Origin: Sporomusa sp. KB1 | Lineage (GTDB): Bacteria > Bacillota > Negativicutes > Sporomusales > Sporomusaceae | DNA length: 64,000 nucleotides | Reading direction: 5' to 3' | NCBI RefSeq assembly: GCF_007830295.1 | Contig: NZ_VLKC01000001.1 | Span: 329,773 to 393,772, forward strand | Shown here: piece after piece, positions 16,524-25,741 of the stretch | Position numbering within the stretch: position 1 is the stretch's first letter | How the letters are laid out: every line of letters begins with the position of its first letter | Notes under the pieces: generated by a model | What the model was told of the DNA's origin: nothing | The model's database searches: none | The model's input: only the letters and a program-made list of their open reading frames with translations | Position numbers and translations under genes: made by a program

Positions 16524-17906
16524 CTATTCCTGTATTCCCGGTATTTTAGGAAGCTTGTCAAAGCCCTTCTGAAGCTCTTCATCCGTTGGAATGTGGTCGA
16601 TCATAGTTCCTTCGTGAAAGGAACTGTATGCCGTCATATCAAAAAATCCTGTTCCGGTTAATCCAAAAAGGATGGTTTTTTCTTCTCCTGTCTCCTTACA
16701 TTTCAACGCTTCATCAATAGCAGTACGAATGGCATGAGCAGATTCCGGAGCTGGCAGGATGCTTTCGTACTTAGCAAAGAAAGTAGCCGCTTCGAATACC
16801 TTTGTCTGCTCTACTGATACTGCTTCCATGTATCCCTCGTGATACAGCTTAGAAAGGATTGGTGCCATTCCGTGGTATCTCAATCCACCCGCATGGATTG
16901 GTGATGGAGCGAAGGTGCATCCAAGTGTGTACATTTTGGCCATAGGTGTAATCTTTCCGGTGTCGCAGTAATCATACATATACTTTCCTCTTGTCAGAGA
17001 TGGACAGGATGCCGGCTCAACTGCGATTAAGCGCGGATTCGCCTTACCTGTAATCTTATCCCTCATAAACGGTGCAATTAGTCCACCAAGATTGGAACCG
17101 CCGCCAGCGCAACCGATTACGACGTCTGGATATTCTCCAAGCATTTCCATAGCTTTTTCACTTTCCAAGCCGACGATTGACTGGTGGAGAAGTACCTGAT
17201 TAAGTACGGAACCTAACACATATTTATATCCCTCTGTAGTAACAGCCTTTTCTACTGCTTCAGAAATTGCACATCCAAGGCTTCCGGAAGTGTTCGGATT
17301 CGTTGCCAATATCTTTCTTCCAGCTTCTGTAGTGTTGCTGGGGCTGGCGATTACAGTTGCACCAAAGGTTTCCATAATTGATTTACGAAAAGGCTTCTGT
17401 TCATAGGATGCCTTTACCATATATACAGTAAGTGGAATTCCGAAATAGCAACAAGATTCTGCAAGAGCGGTTCCCCACTGACCTGCTCCTGTTTCTGTTG
17501 TAAGTCCCGTTAATCCCTGCTCCTTTGCATAATAAGCCTGCGCAATAGCAGAGTTGAGTTTGTGGCTTCCAGATGTATTATTTCCTTCAAATTTGTAGTA
17601 AATCTTCGCTGGAGTTTCCAGAGCCCTTTCTAGATTGTATGCACGACATAATGGTGAAGGCCGGTAATTCTTGTACATTTCCAAAATTTCTTTAGGTATG
17701 TCAATATACCTAGTTGTATCATCGAGTTCCTGATGAGCCAACTTTTCACAGAATACAGGATATAAATCTTCTGGTATTACTGGTTTTCCTGTTGCCGGAT
17801 TTAGCATGGGATCAGGCTTCTCGCTCATATCTGCGCGCAAATTGTACCATTGTGTTGGCATCTGATCCTCAGTTAAATATAATCTGTGTGGAATTTTCTT
17901 TGTCAT
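16524..17906 (-). CDS. TrpB2-type tryptophan synthase beta subunit
   Basis: A 460-residue PLP enzyme that can form tryptophan from indole and serine (or salvage indole). The PLP Lys is in GSHKLNSA, the substrate loop in ETGAGQWGT, and the phosphate-binding glycine loop in CAGGGSN. The long N-terminus and overall length mark the TrpB2 branch rather than canonical TrpB (about 400). I start at the ATG at 17906, six bases after GGGAGAG. There is no trpA nearby. A tryptophan T-box leader precedes it, so it is expected to be induced when tRNA-Trp is uncharged. Confidence 0.9.
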   Translation of the reverse strand: MTKKIPHRLYLTEDQMPTQWYNLRADMSEKPDPMLNPATGKPVIPEDLYPVFCEKLAHQELDDTTRYIDIPKEILEMYKNYRPSPLCRAYNLERALETPAKIYYKFEGNNTSGSHKLNSAIAQAYYAKEQGLTGLTTETGAGQWGTALAESCCYFGIPLTVYMVKASYEQKPFRKSIMETFGATVIASPSNTTEAGRKILATNPNTSGSLGCAISEAVEKAVTTEGYKYVLGSVLNQVLLHQSIVGLESEKAMEMLGEYPDVVIGCAGGGSNLGGLIAPFMRDKITGKANPRLIAVEPASCPSLTRGKYMYDYCDTGKITPMAKMYTLGCTFAPSPIHAGGLRYHGMAPILSKLYHEGYMEAVSVEQTKVFEAATFFAKYESILPAPESAHAIRTAIDEALKCKETGEEKTILFGLTGTGFFDMTAYSSFHEGTMIDHIPTDEELQKGFDKLPKIPGIQE

Positions 17907-17944
17907 GATAAACTCTCCCTTCATTCATCTACATTTTGATAAAT

Positions 17945-18240
17945 AAAAAAGACCTTTGTCTCAAATTTCATTGAGGCAAAAGTCTTTACATCTGCGGTAC
18001 CACTCAAATTGATGCGAAAACGCACCTGCTTTTTCTGCATACACTATTATGATATGCACTTCCTTGGTAACGGGTGAAGTTCCCGTCAGGTACTACTAGG
18101 CAGCTGTGCTTGTAGCCGCTTTTCGTCTTGCCCTCTTAAGTCCATTCAGCTAAGGCCTCTCTGTTGCGATTTCACCACCCGCAACTCTCTGTAAGTGACC
18201 AGCACAAAACCTACTCTTCTTAATCATCGGTTTTAATATA
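17945..18240 (-). promoter_or_regulatory. T-box leader, tryptophan-specific
   Basis: On the minus strand the leader contains, in order, the AGAGAG stem I element, GGGTGGTG with a partner, a specifier loop GAATGGAC whose TGG codon (18144-18142) denotes Trp, and the T-box core GTGGTACCGC (18003-17994). The last element is an intrinsic terminator (stem about 17951-17984 followed by TTTTTTATTT). Uncharged tRNA-Trp should stabilise the antiterminator and switch on trpB2. The element is about 290 bases and ends some 40 bases before the trpB2 start. Confidence 0.92.
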
Positions 18241-18255
18241 TATCTTATCAGCTAC

Positions 18256-18284
18256 AGTATAAGCTTCCGAAAATATTTTGTCAA
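18256..18284 (-). promoter_or_regulatory. Sigma-A promoter of the T-box transcript
   Basis: On the minus strand TTGACA (18284-18279) and TATACT (18261-18256) are separated by 17 bases, immediately upstream of the T-box leader. Confidence 0.75.
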
Positions 18285-18446
18285 TTATTTCTTATTTTCT
18301 TAAAGATATCTACTATTTTTAGTGATATCTTTGAAAATATTATACATCTTTCTCAGTCGTTTTAAGATCTTTATACAAAAATAACGCTGCATAAACTATA
18401 TAAATAGCATAAATCTACGAACTGATAACAGCCAACCAGTTTCCGT

Positions 18447-19178
18447 CTATTTTGTTATGCCGGTGTAGTAATTTACCAGTTCTTGATAGGATTTCAGTTC
18501 AGCGGAACCAGTTTCGGTGAGACAATATACCCCGCGGGCGGTCCGCTGAAACCAATGATAATAATTATTCTGCAGAATTCCGGCTGTTTTATTAGCGTCA
18601 GTTCCAAGTTCTTTGAGCTGCTTCACGCTTAGCGAACCGTATTTGAGCAGTAATGCAGCAATATGAATGGCAATTTCCCTATATGCAGTTACTATTTTTT
18701 TGCCGGTGCTGCCGCCGGTATTAAAGTCTCCATGCCGTCTGGAAAATTCGTCCAGTAATTGCTTTCTTTTCCGCTTGGCTGACCGCCTGCTTATCTCCCT
18801 GTTAAAAGGTTCCGGCGCCAGGGCCTCTTCGACAACTACCGGTGTTTTGCCGTTAGTGACCAGCAGCAGGCCAATTTCAAGCCGTCGCAACAAATGGCAT
18901 ATATTCCGCCACTTTACGGTCAATAAGACTTTATTGTTTTTTGGCACTGCTATATATACAATATCGGCAGTACGCTGTCTTTGCACCGCCTGTAATATGA
19001 CTTCAAGATTGACTCGCAGCTTCATTTCAATAACCAGGAGAATACCGGCATTGTTGATTGCCGTGACATCGCAGTAACTAATTTCACCTTTAACGGTATA
19101 GCCCTGCCTGACAAGATAATCCCGTACCGGAATATACAGATCCTCCTCCCGGTTGATTATTGTTGTTTTATCCATCAT
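18447..19178 (-). CDS. DUF2161 family protein (PD-(D/E)XK nuclease-like)
   Basis: About 243 residues. The N-terminal half has the nuclease-fold pattern typical of DUF2161: EISYCDVTAI, then VIEMKL (the E-x-K of the fold), followed by helices. The C-terminal part, after a basic linker (RRSAKRKRKQLLDEFSRR), resembles a winged helix. The biochemical activity is not established for the family. The start is taken at the ATG pair at 19178/19175 after a GGGGTG site. It follows tupC by overlap or a few bases and may be cotranscribed with it, but a functional link is not evident. Confidence 0.7.
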   Translation of the reverse strand: MMDKTTIINREEDLYIPVRDYLVRQGYTVKGEISYCDVTAINNAGILLVIEMKLRVNLEVILQAVQRQRTADIVYIAVPKNNKVLLTVKWRNICHLLRRLEIGLLLVTNGKTPVVVEEALAPEPFNREISRRSAKRKRKQLLDEFSRRHGDFNTGGSTGKKIVTAYREIAIHIAALLLKYGSLSVKQLKELGTDANKTAGILQNNYYHWFQRTARGVYCLTETGSAELKSYQELVNYYTGITK

Positions 19179-19191
19179 ACACCCCGAATTT

Positions 19192-20265
19192 TCATACAAG
19201 TTGCGCTTCCCCAGGATTAAAGGCGACCTTAATATGCATCCCTACTGATAATCTGCCGATAACTTTCTCTCTTTGAACACGCACTGTCAAAGGCAACCCT
19301 TGTGCCTCTACCATAATGCGATACATCCCAATTCCTGGCACTATCTGTGAAATAACACCTCCCATAACTACCCATGGCTTATCCTGATAGGCGAACTGTT
19401 CATCGCATACATACAGACAATCTCCTGGCAGGCAACAGACCGTCGCCGCCAGAATAACTTCTCCCGTCCAGGCAAAACGCACACCGTTAACCAGTTTCAC
19501 AAAAACGGCATCAGCCTGTTGCTCCACCTGACAAGGAACGATATTATCCATTTCGACCAAACTGGCAATTGCCTTATTCACCGGGCGGCGCAAGATTTCT
19601 TCCGGCTTATCATCCTGTACGATACAACCTGCCTGCAACACCAAAGCCCGCGCAGCAAAATACAGTACATCGTTAAAATTATGACTGACTAACAGTACTG
19701 TAGTACCACGTTCCATAGCCACCTGCCTTAGTTCAGCCAGCAAGGTATTGCGGGTAGGCGAATCAAGAGCGGCAAACGGTTCATCTAACAACAATAGTTC
19801 AGGTTCATAAACCAGGGCACGTGCCAAACAAACCCGCTGCGCCTCTCCTCCAGATAAATTCCGGGCCCTTCTTGTAACCAAGTGAGTACAATGAAAAGCC
19901 TCTAACGCCCTATTTACTTTTTCTTTGATTATGCTAGGAGACATGCCACGAAACTTTAACGCCAATGCCACATTATTAAATACAGTATCATCTAATAACA
20001 TTGTCTCTTGAAAAACCATCGCACATCGGCGGCGTAGCGTCTGTTTGTCAGCTCTGTCAACATCTTCTCCGAATAAATACATCTTCCCCACTTTAGAGGA
20101 CAAATGCATATTAATCAACTGCAACAGCGTACTTTTGCCTGCACCATTAGGCCCGACTACAGCAATAATCTCACCTGCCGATATTGACAATGCTTCAATA
20201 TTTAATATCTGGCGCTTATTACGAAAAACTTCTATATCAGCTATTTTCAGCACTGTTTGCCTCAT
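19192..20265 (-). CDS. tupC: Tungstate ABC transporter ATP-binding protein
   Basis: A 357-residue ATPase that energises tungstate (or molybdate) import. It has Walker A GPNGAGKST, signature LSGGEAQR and Walker B LLLLDEP, plus a long C-terminal extension (about 235-357) of the TOBE type, typical for oxyanion transporters. The start overlaps the end of the permease gene by four bases (ATGA). The nearby AOR and molybdopterin genes support tungstate as substrate. No tungstate-binding protein gene (tupA) is present in the window. Confidence 0.85.
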   Translation of the reverse strand: MRQTVLKIADIEVFRNKRQILNIEALSISAGEIIAVVGPNGAGKSTLLQLINMHLSSKVGKMYLFGEDVDRADKQTLRRRCAMVFQETMLLDDTVFNNVALALKFRGMSPSIIKEKVNRALEAFHCTHLVTRRARNLSGGEAQRVCLARALVYEPELLLLDEPFAALDSPTRNTLLAELRQVAMERGTTVLLVSHNFNDVLYFAARALVLQAGCIVQDDKPEEILRRPVNKAIASLVEMDNIVPCQVEQQADAVFVKLVNGVRFAWTGEVILAATVCCLPGDCLYVCDEQFAYQDKPWVVMGGVISQIVPGIGMYRIMVEAQGLPLTVRVQREKVIGRLSVGMHIKVAFNPGEAQLV

Positions 20266-20966
20266 ACAATTTCCCGCTTTCCATCGTTTTGCATATAGGT
20301 CAGCAAAGCGACTATCATATAAGCAACCATCAGCAAAACAAAACTGAAAGCCAGTGCCATGTCGTAATTACCTTTGCTAACTTCCATAACTGTGGCTGTA
20401 GTCAGCACCCTTGTCTCGCCTTTAATATTACCACCGACCATCATCGATGCTCCTACCTCTGAGATCACGCCGCCAAAACCGGCCATTACTGCTGCTAATA
20501 AACCCATTTTAGCTTCTTTAATTAGTAACCAATTAGCCTGCCACTCGGTAGCGCCCAGTGAAAGTAGCTGAAACCGTAGTTTAGGATTGAGTCCACTAAG
20601 CGCCGCAAAACTTAAGCCAGCTACAATAGGACTGGCAATAACAGCCTGGGCGATAATCATCGCCCAGACCGTATACATCAAGCCTAGCATACCCAATGGT
20701 CCGTATCTCCATAAAAACAAACTCACAACTAACCCTACTACCACTGGTGGCAGCCCCATACCAAAATTGATAAAACTAAGGCACAGTTTTTTTCCCGGAA
20801 AGTCTTTTAAAGCTAACCATAGACCCACCGGAATTCCTACCCCCACACTAATCAGAGTTGCCCAACCAGATACTTTGATAGTCAAAAGGGCAACATCATA
20901 GACCTCAGCATCACCATTTACCAAAAGATATAGCGCTTGGAACAAACCTGAAAATATACTATCCAT
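20262..20966 (-). CDS. tupB: Tungstate ABC transporter permease
   Basis: A 234-residue inner-membrane protein with about five hydrophobic segments and the permease loop EVGASMMVGGNIKGETR (EAA-type motif that docks the ATPase). The GNIKG..R..TTA pattern is characteristic of TupB/WtpB-like permeases. An AGGA site precedes the ATG. Together with tupC it forms a two-gene unit. The usual first gene, tupA, is missing from the 440 bases upstream and from the rest of the window, so the binding protein must come from elsewhere. Confidence 0.85.
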   Translation of the reverse strand: MDSIFSGLFQALYLLVNGDAEVYDVALLTIKVSGWATLISVGVGIPVGLWLALKDFPGKKLCLSFINFGMGLPPVVVGLVVSLFLWRYGPLGMLGLMYTVWAMIIAQAVIASPIVAGLSFAALSGLNPKLRFQLLSLGATEWQANWLLIKEAKMGLLAAVMAGFGGVISEVGASMMVGGNIKGETRVLTTATVMEVSKGNYDMALAFSFVLLMVAYMIVALLTYMQNDGKREIV

Positions 20967-21257
20967 ATATAACTATTCCTTTCGCATGCTCAAGGCACAA
21001 AACAGAGTGAAACCGTTGCCTTTGAGCTTATTTTTTCCGCACCTTTCCTCAGAAAAGCATAAATTAACAGCACGTTCCCAAATTCTATGGTGATCAAATA
21101 TAATTTGTCATAAAAGGTTTTTTTATGTTACTATTTTATCAAATTTTCAAATAAAGGTATACGGGTTCTCACCTAAAAACATATATTTTGCCCCAGCTTA
21201 GCCATCATCCCTGTTGGCAGCCCCATATCCATAGCAATCGCATAGATGTGTCTAGAG

Positions 21258-21374
21258 CGAGTATACAAGTGAACTTGTTTCAACATAGCTGAAACATCGG
21301 CAGGTTCAGGTGGGGAGTCTACCCCACCTGAACAAACGCCGCCTGCCGAGGCGGGAGTCTTAGTTCACCGCAAA
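21258..21374 (-). repeat. Intergenic repeat family A, copy 3 (inverted)
   Basis: The reverse complement matches copies 1 and 2 over about 100 bases with the same three hairpins; the middle stem is GTTCAGGTGGGG with its complement. It lies just downstream of the sigma-54 regulator gene and could serve as its terminator. Confidence 0.7.
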
Positions 21375-21407
21375 AAATAAAGCGTCAATTCCTGTAAAAC
21401 CAGGCAA

Positions 21408-23414
21408 TTAACGCTTTTGGTAATTGGGAATAGCATACAATCGCATCTTATTATATAGAGTTTTTCGAGATATCCCTAATTCTTTTGCTACTCGACTAAC
21501 ATTGCCAGCAAATGCATCGAGCTTACTAATTATCTTATCTTTCTCCGTAAATTCCGCTATCTTCTTCCGCTGTTCCCTGCTAAAAATAGTGTCATTTGGT
21601 TGTGGGACTGCTTGTTCCCTGAGCGAAGATGGTGCATAAAACACTTCAGGTAAATGCCCCACAGTAATAACTCCATTTTCCGCTAAGCAGGCCGCGTGTT
21701 CGATCACGTTTTGTAGTTCTCGAACATTACCTGGCCAGTGATATCTGTTTAAATAAGCAATGACTTTGAATTCCACAGAATATTGGCAACCCTGTTCGCG
21801 GCTCAACTTTTCTAAAAAATGTTCAAAAAGCGGTTGTATATCTTCACGCCGCTCCCGCAACGGCGGAATAATGATCGACAACACATTTAATCTATAATAA
21901 AGATCAAGCCGAAAGGCTCCTTTTTCTACTTCTTCCAACAGATTTTTATTGGTTGCACAAATCAAACGAATGTTAATCGGGATCGTCTTATCGCTGCCAA
22001 TTCGCGTTACTTTTCTTTCTTGTATCACTCTAAGTAAGGCGATTTGCTGTTCGAATGGCATGTCCCCGATTTCATCCAAAAAAAGAGTTCCACCAGAAGC
22101 TAGTTCGAACTTCCCCGGTTTACCGCCCCGTTTTGCCCCTGTAAAAGCCCCTTCATCATAGCCAAATAGCTCACTGCCAATTAGCTCCCGGGGGATGGCC
22201 CCGCAATTGACAGCCACAAATGGTCCATTATGCTTGGCACTTTGATTGTGAATGGCTTGGGCAAATATTTCTTTACCTGTACCACTTTCACCAGTCAGCA
22301 AAATATTTGATGTAGTAGTCGCAGCCCGTGTAGCAACATGGATAGCTTCGCAGATTTGAACACTTTTTCCAACAATATCGTTGAACTGTAACGTGGCAGA
22401 GTTGCCAATAAAACGATTAACCATATTTTTCACTTGTTTGAGCGATCTGAGGAAAATGATGCCGCCAGTTACCACGTCTTGCTCATTAATTATCGGCTCA
22501 CGAGAAGCTACACACTGACATCCGCCCCCCTGGATATTCACTGTTATCTCGACATCGTGATAACTTTTACTAGCAGTTAGCATTTCCCCTGATCTACTGT
22601 CAAATAAGCGCTTAAGTTCTATTCCTAAAATATGTTGTTCCGACTTTCCGAGCATAGCCTTAGCTGCCGGATTTATTTCGATTACAACCTCATTGTTATC
22701 AACTAACAGCACGCCATCGGAAACGGTATTTAAAAAATTGGTTACTCTTTTATTAAGCAAAATCAATTCACAATTTTTTTGCCAAATACTTAACTGCGCC
22801 GTAATAGCTTCAGCAATAACTGCTACCATTCCGAGTGTATGCAAATGGGACGCATGAGACGCGTGAGATATATCTAAAACACCAATAATCCGTCCATTTG
22901 AATCATAAATCGACGCTGCCGAGCAGGCAAAAGAATGAATTTTTTTGCAATAATGCTCCGCACCTGATACCTGAAGTGGTTCTCCCAACTTGATCACTGT
23001 TCCAATGGCATTAGTCCCTACATCTTCTTCCCGCCAGCTAACGCCAGGATAAAAGCATCTAGTCATTGGATTATGCTTATTATCTTCGTCGCATAACATT
23101 TCAAGAATACAGCCATTTTCGTCAGTTAATACAATTATAAAGCCGGATCCTTTAAAAAATTTATAAAGCTTAGACATAAAGGGTTTTGCGATCTGAATAA
23201 GTTTTTCTTTTTCTTTCAAAACCTTATGCAGGTCCAAAGCATCTAACTCGTGGTGAATTTGATCATCATAAGGATCTACTCCCTCATGATAGCACCTGTC
23301 CCACGACTCAATAATCTGTTGACGAGCTTTGCACGTATCGGGATTACCTGTCTGTAAGAATTTTTCCCATTCCATATAAACAGGGTCCATCATAGGCAAA
23401 GCAATAATCGTCAT
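21408..23414 (-). CDS. Sigma-54-dependent transcriptional activator (AcoR-like)
   Basis: A 668-residue enhancer-binding protein. The N-terminal half holds a GAF-type sensor (YPGVSWREEDVGTNAIG, typical of AcoR) and a PAS domain (VSDGVLLVDNNEVVIEINPAA). The central AAA+ domain has GESGTGKE, the sigma-54 contact loop GAFTGA and GTLFLDEIGDMP. The C-terminus is a Fis-type helix-turn-helix (VAKELGISRKTLYNKM). I start at the ATG at 23414, eight bases after GGAG. It lies directly downstream of AOR and upstream of tupBC and probably regulates the aldehyde-oxidation locus. I could not find a clear -24/-12 promoter upstream of AOR by eye. Confidence 0.88.
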   Translation of the reverse strand: MTIIALPMMDPVYMEWEKFLQTGNPDTCKARQQIIESWDRCYHEGVDPYDDQIHHELDALDLHKVLKEKEKLIQIAKPFMSKLYKFFKGSGFIIVLTDENGCILEMLCDEDNKHNPMTRCFYPGVSWREEDVGTNAIGTVIKLGEPLQVSGAEHYCKKIHSFACSAASIYDSNGRIIGVLDISHASHASHLHTLGMVAVIAEAITAQLSIWQKNCELILLNKRVTNFLNTVSDGVLLVDNNEVVIEINPAAKAMLGKSEQHILGIELKRLFDSRSGEMLTASKSYHDVEITVNIQGGGCQCVASREPIINEQDVVTGGIIFLRSLKQVKNMVNRFIGNSATLQFNDIVGKSVQICEAIHVATRAATTTSNILLTGESGTGKEIFAQAIHNQSAKHNGPFVAVNCGAIPRELIGSELFGYDEGAFTGAKRGGKPGKFELASGGTLFLDEIGDMPFEQQIALLRVIQERKVTRIGSDKTIPINIRLICATNKNLLEEVEKGAFRLDLYYRLNVLSIIIPPLRERREDIQPLFEHFLEKLSREQGCQYSVEFKVIAYLNRYHWPGNVRELQNVIEHAACLAENGVITVGHLPEVFYAPSSLREQAVPQPNDTIFSREQRKKIAEFTEKDKIISKLDAFAGNVSRVAKELGISRKTLYNKMRLYAIPNYQKR

Positions 23415-23488
23415 ACAAATCACTCCTTTCTTGTTAGCCATTCACCTGTCGCAATAATCATCAATACACCAACTAAATCCCCTTTGTT

Positions 23489-23580
23489 CAGTAAGATAAG
23501 ACTTGGCTTGTGCCAAGTCCCTTAGGACGCCAGTAAGAAGCCTTTGTCGTTCAATCCAGGAAAAGCTAACCTTTTCCTTT
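23489..23580. repeat. Intergenic repeat family B, copy 2
   Basis: Starts GATAAGACTTGGCTTGTGCC and follows copy 1 (12087-12185) closely for about 60 bases, then diverges around a conserved ATCCAGGA. It lies between AOR and the sigma-54 regulator gene. Confidence 0.6.
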
Positions 23581-23587
23581 TGACCAG

Positions 23588-23611
23588 AAAGCCGGGCTTA
23601 AGCCCGGCTTT
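23588..23611. terminator. Perfect 12-bp hairpin after AOR
   Basis: AAAGCCGGGCTT is directly followed by its reverse complement, six bases beyond the AOR stop codon. The T-run after it is weak on the minus strand, so it may be a terminator or an mRNA 3'-end stabiliser. Confidence 0.55.
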
Positions 23612-23617
23612 ACATGT

Positions 23618-25345
23618 CTAGAAATTAAATACTTCGTCGATTTCTTCGTCTGTGAAGTCCCAGGTAGTGTTATGTGGTGCACATTCTTCCTCAAAGAACT
23701 CCGGCAAGCGGTCATCGGCATTGGTAAAGCCGGCCCGATGGTTGAAGCCGCGCTCAGCCTTGAGAACAGATTTTCCGAGCTCAGTAACATCGTCAGCGGT
23801 AAGGGACAGACCGTACTGGGCATTAATCATATCAATCAACGCCTGGAAACCATCGGGAATATCCAGGATAGCGAAAGCAACAAACAGGCACATACCGGTG
23901 CTGTCAACAGCGGCAGTGGCAATTTGCAGGTTGCGGGACAGTTCGATATTACCCTCTTTTTTCAGCGGGTCGACATCGCCGCCGATCTTGAGGATATTGG
24001 TAGCAACCGCATAACCGGACGTATGGTCAGCGCCCATCGGAGTGGTAGCGTAGGTCAAACCTACACCCTTAACCGCACGCGGGTCGTACGCTGGAATTGC
24101 CTGGCCCTTGACGACAGGAACCCTGGAAACGCCATAGACGCGTCCTACGGTTGCTGCACCACAGCCGAGAATCCGGCCTTGGGGAGTTCCCTTGCGAATT
24201 TCTTTAATCAGTTCCATGGCAGCCTTGCCATCGCCCCAGGGAATGACACCGCCTTCCATATAAACACCAATGGCAACAGTGATATCAATAGAATCTACAC
24301 CAACATCATCGCATTCACGGTCGGCATAGGCAATAAGGTCAAGGTCATTAATTTTGGCGTTGGCGCCAAGAGCCCAAATAGTCTCATACTCAAAACCGCT
24401 GGTAATATATTTGCCTTGCTTATCAACATAGTGCTGGGAGCAACGCATGATGCAACCGGCATGGCAGCCGTGGCTAGGTTTACCACCGCGGGCTTCCATG
24501 GTTGCAGTCATGGTTTCGCCGCCGATGTCATTGGCCCATTCGTTCCGGCCACGACGGAAATTTTCAGTAGGCAGACCGCCGGCTTCGTTCAGAATGTTGA
24601 CCAGAATGTTGGTACCATATTTGGTTATACCCTGACTGGTGACCGGGTGAGTTGTAAGGGCTTTGGCAAATCGCTTGGCAGCACTCTTGAAATCCTCGCG
24701 ATTAACAATGGGAACACCGGGAGCGCCAGTATCATCGATAACAACCGCTTTTATCTTCTTGGAACCCATGACAGCGCCCAGGCCGCCGCGGCCAGCGCTG
24801 CGGATATTGCTTTCAGGATCGGCAAAGGAAATGTTGGCTGCCGAAAGCTTCATTTCACCGGCCGGACCAATGATGGCCACACCGGCTTTAGCACCGTATT
24901 TTGCCTGCAGGACTTTAATGGCTTCGTAGTTACCCATGCCGATGGTTTCAGCGGGGGCATCTTCAATGGTCACATCATTCATTGTAATTTTGACGATGAA
25001 ATACTTATCTTCTGCCGGAATTCCTTCAAACACAATTGCCTTAATGCCCATTTTGGCCATCTTTTGACCAAACGTGCCGCCAGTGTTACTTTCTTTGATA
25101 CCACCGGTTAACGGGCTCTTAGCGCCACAGGAAAGCCGGCCAGAATTGGCGGCGTTGGTACCGGTAAGATAGCCGGGTGCAAAAATCAATTTGTTGTTTT
25201 TCCCCAGTGGATGACAGGTTGGCTTCACTTCGTCGGCAACGAAGTTGGAAGTAAGCGCACGGCCTGCTATGCCGGCGTACTTCTCGGGAACTTCGCTGGT
25301 AGCAACATTTTTCGTTGCCATGTCTACACGGATAAACTTACTCAT
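23618..25345 (-). CDS. aor: Tungsten-containing aldehyde:ferredoxin oxidoreductase
   Basis: A 575-residue enzyme that interconverts aldehydes and carboxylic acids with ferredoxin, using tungsten bis-pyranopterin and one [4Fe-4S] cluster. The AOR N-terminal domain includes FAPGYLTGTNAANSGRLS, and DPESNIRSAGRGGLGAVMGSKK is the pterin-binding region. Cluster cysteines appear to be Cys294, Cys298, Cys302 and Cys486; the first pair is spaced CxxxC rather than the CxxC known from Pyrococcus AOR. I start at the ATG at 25345 with GGAGG upstream. A Moco/Tuco-like riboswitch lies in the leader. Genes for tungstate uptake, cofactor synthesis, a sigma-54 regulator and an AOR maturase surround it. Confidence 0.92.
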   Translation of the reverse strand: MSKFIRVDMATKNVATSEVPEKYAGIAGRALTSNFVADEVKPTCHPLGKNNKLIFAPGYLTGTNAANSGRLSCGAKSPLTGGIKESNTGGTFGQKMAKMGIKAIVFEGIPAEDKYFIVKITMNDVTIEDAPAETIGMGNYEAIKVLQAKYGAKAGVAIIGPAGEMKLSAANISFADPESNIRSAGRGGLGAVMGSKKIKAVVIDDTGAPGVPIVNREDFKSAAKRFAKALTTHPVTSQGITKYGTNILVNILNEAGGLPTENFRRGRNEWANDIGGETMTATMEARGGKPSHGCHAGCIMRCSQHYVDKQGKYITSGFEYETIWALGANAKINDLDLIAYADRECDDVGVDSIDITVAIGVYMEGGVIPWGDGKAAMELIKEIRKGTPQGRILGCGAATVGRVYGVSRVPVVKGQAIPAYDPRAVKGVGLTYATTPMGADHTSGYAVATNILKIGGDVDPLKKEGNIELSRNLQIATAAVDSTGMCLFVAFAILDIPDGFQALIDMINAQYGLSLTADDVTELGKSVLKAERGFNHRAGFTNADDRLPEFFEEECAPHNTTWDFTDEEIDEVFNF

Positions 25346-25493
25346 AAAAAACCTCCTCAACAATTATGATTTTATATAAAAAGAGATGCTAAAAATATTT
25401 AGTAAACTATTTTAGTAAATATTTTTTAGAACCTCTTCTTTAATTTTTCTTCAAAGGGTGTCCACCAGAATAAGAAATAAGCACGTAAACAAC

Positions 25494-25605
25494 AAAAAAG
25501 GAAGCCCGTGTTACGGACTTCCTTTGCGTAATGGCAGGCGCAAAAATTCCTCTTCGCACCCTGTTTACTATCACCTGGCTGGCGATAGCAACTCGGAACT
25601 CTTAA
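25494..25605 (-). promoter_or_regulatory. Moco/Tuco-type riboswitch candidate in the AOR leader
   Basis: On the minus strand: CCGAGTTGCTATCG, a stem, AAACAGGG, a hairpin containing GAAGAGGAA, then CTGCC. An intrinsic terminator follows (stem 25522-25500, then six T). CAGGG + GAAGGAA-type hairpin + a C-rich complement resembles what I recall of the E. coli moaA Moco element, and the gene controlled encodes a tungstopterin enzyme. A homologous element faces the other way at 25742. I have not run a covariance search. Confidence 0.6.
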
Positions 25606-25741
25606 TAATGTATATATTTGCTCCATACTTTAAGATTCCTGCAAGGGGAAAATTTTTTTTTTAAAGAAGATTTCTAATATATACTTACCGAGTAATACTT
25701 TTTGCAGGAATTTAGTTGGTATAAAGAGAATATATCCTATC

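Noticed and set aside
20967-21257. Possible tupA remnant upstream of tupB
   Set aside because: A short coding-like stretch on the minus strand (AIAMDMGLPTGMMAKLG) is too brief and has no similarity I can attach to a tungstate-binding protein.
23672-25111. Long plus-strand open frame (about 480 codons) opposite AOR
   Set aside because: It is the antisense shadow of a conserved enzyme gene, without a ribosome site or recognisable domains.
23415-25480. Sigma-54 (-24/-12) promoter upstream of AOR
   Set aside because: Expected because of the adjacent activator, but no TGGCAC-N5-TTGCA-like sequence could be found by eye in the leader.
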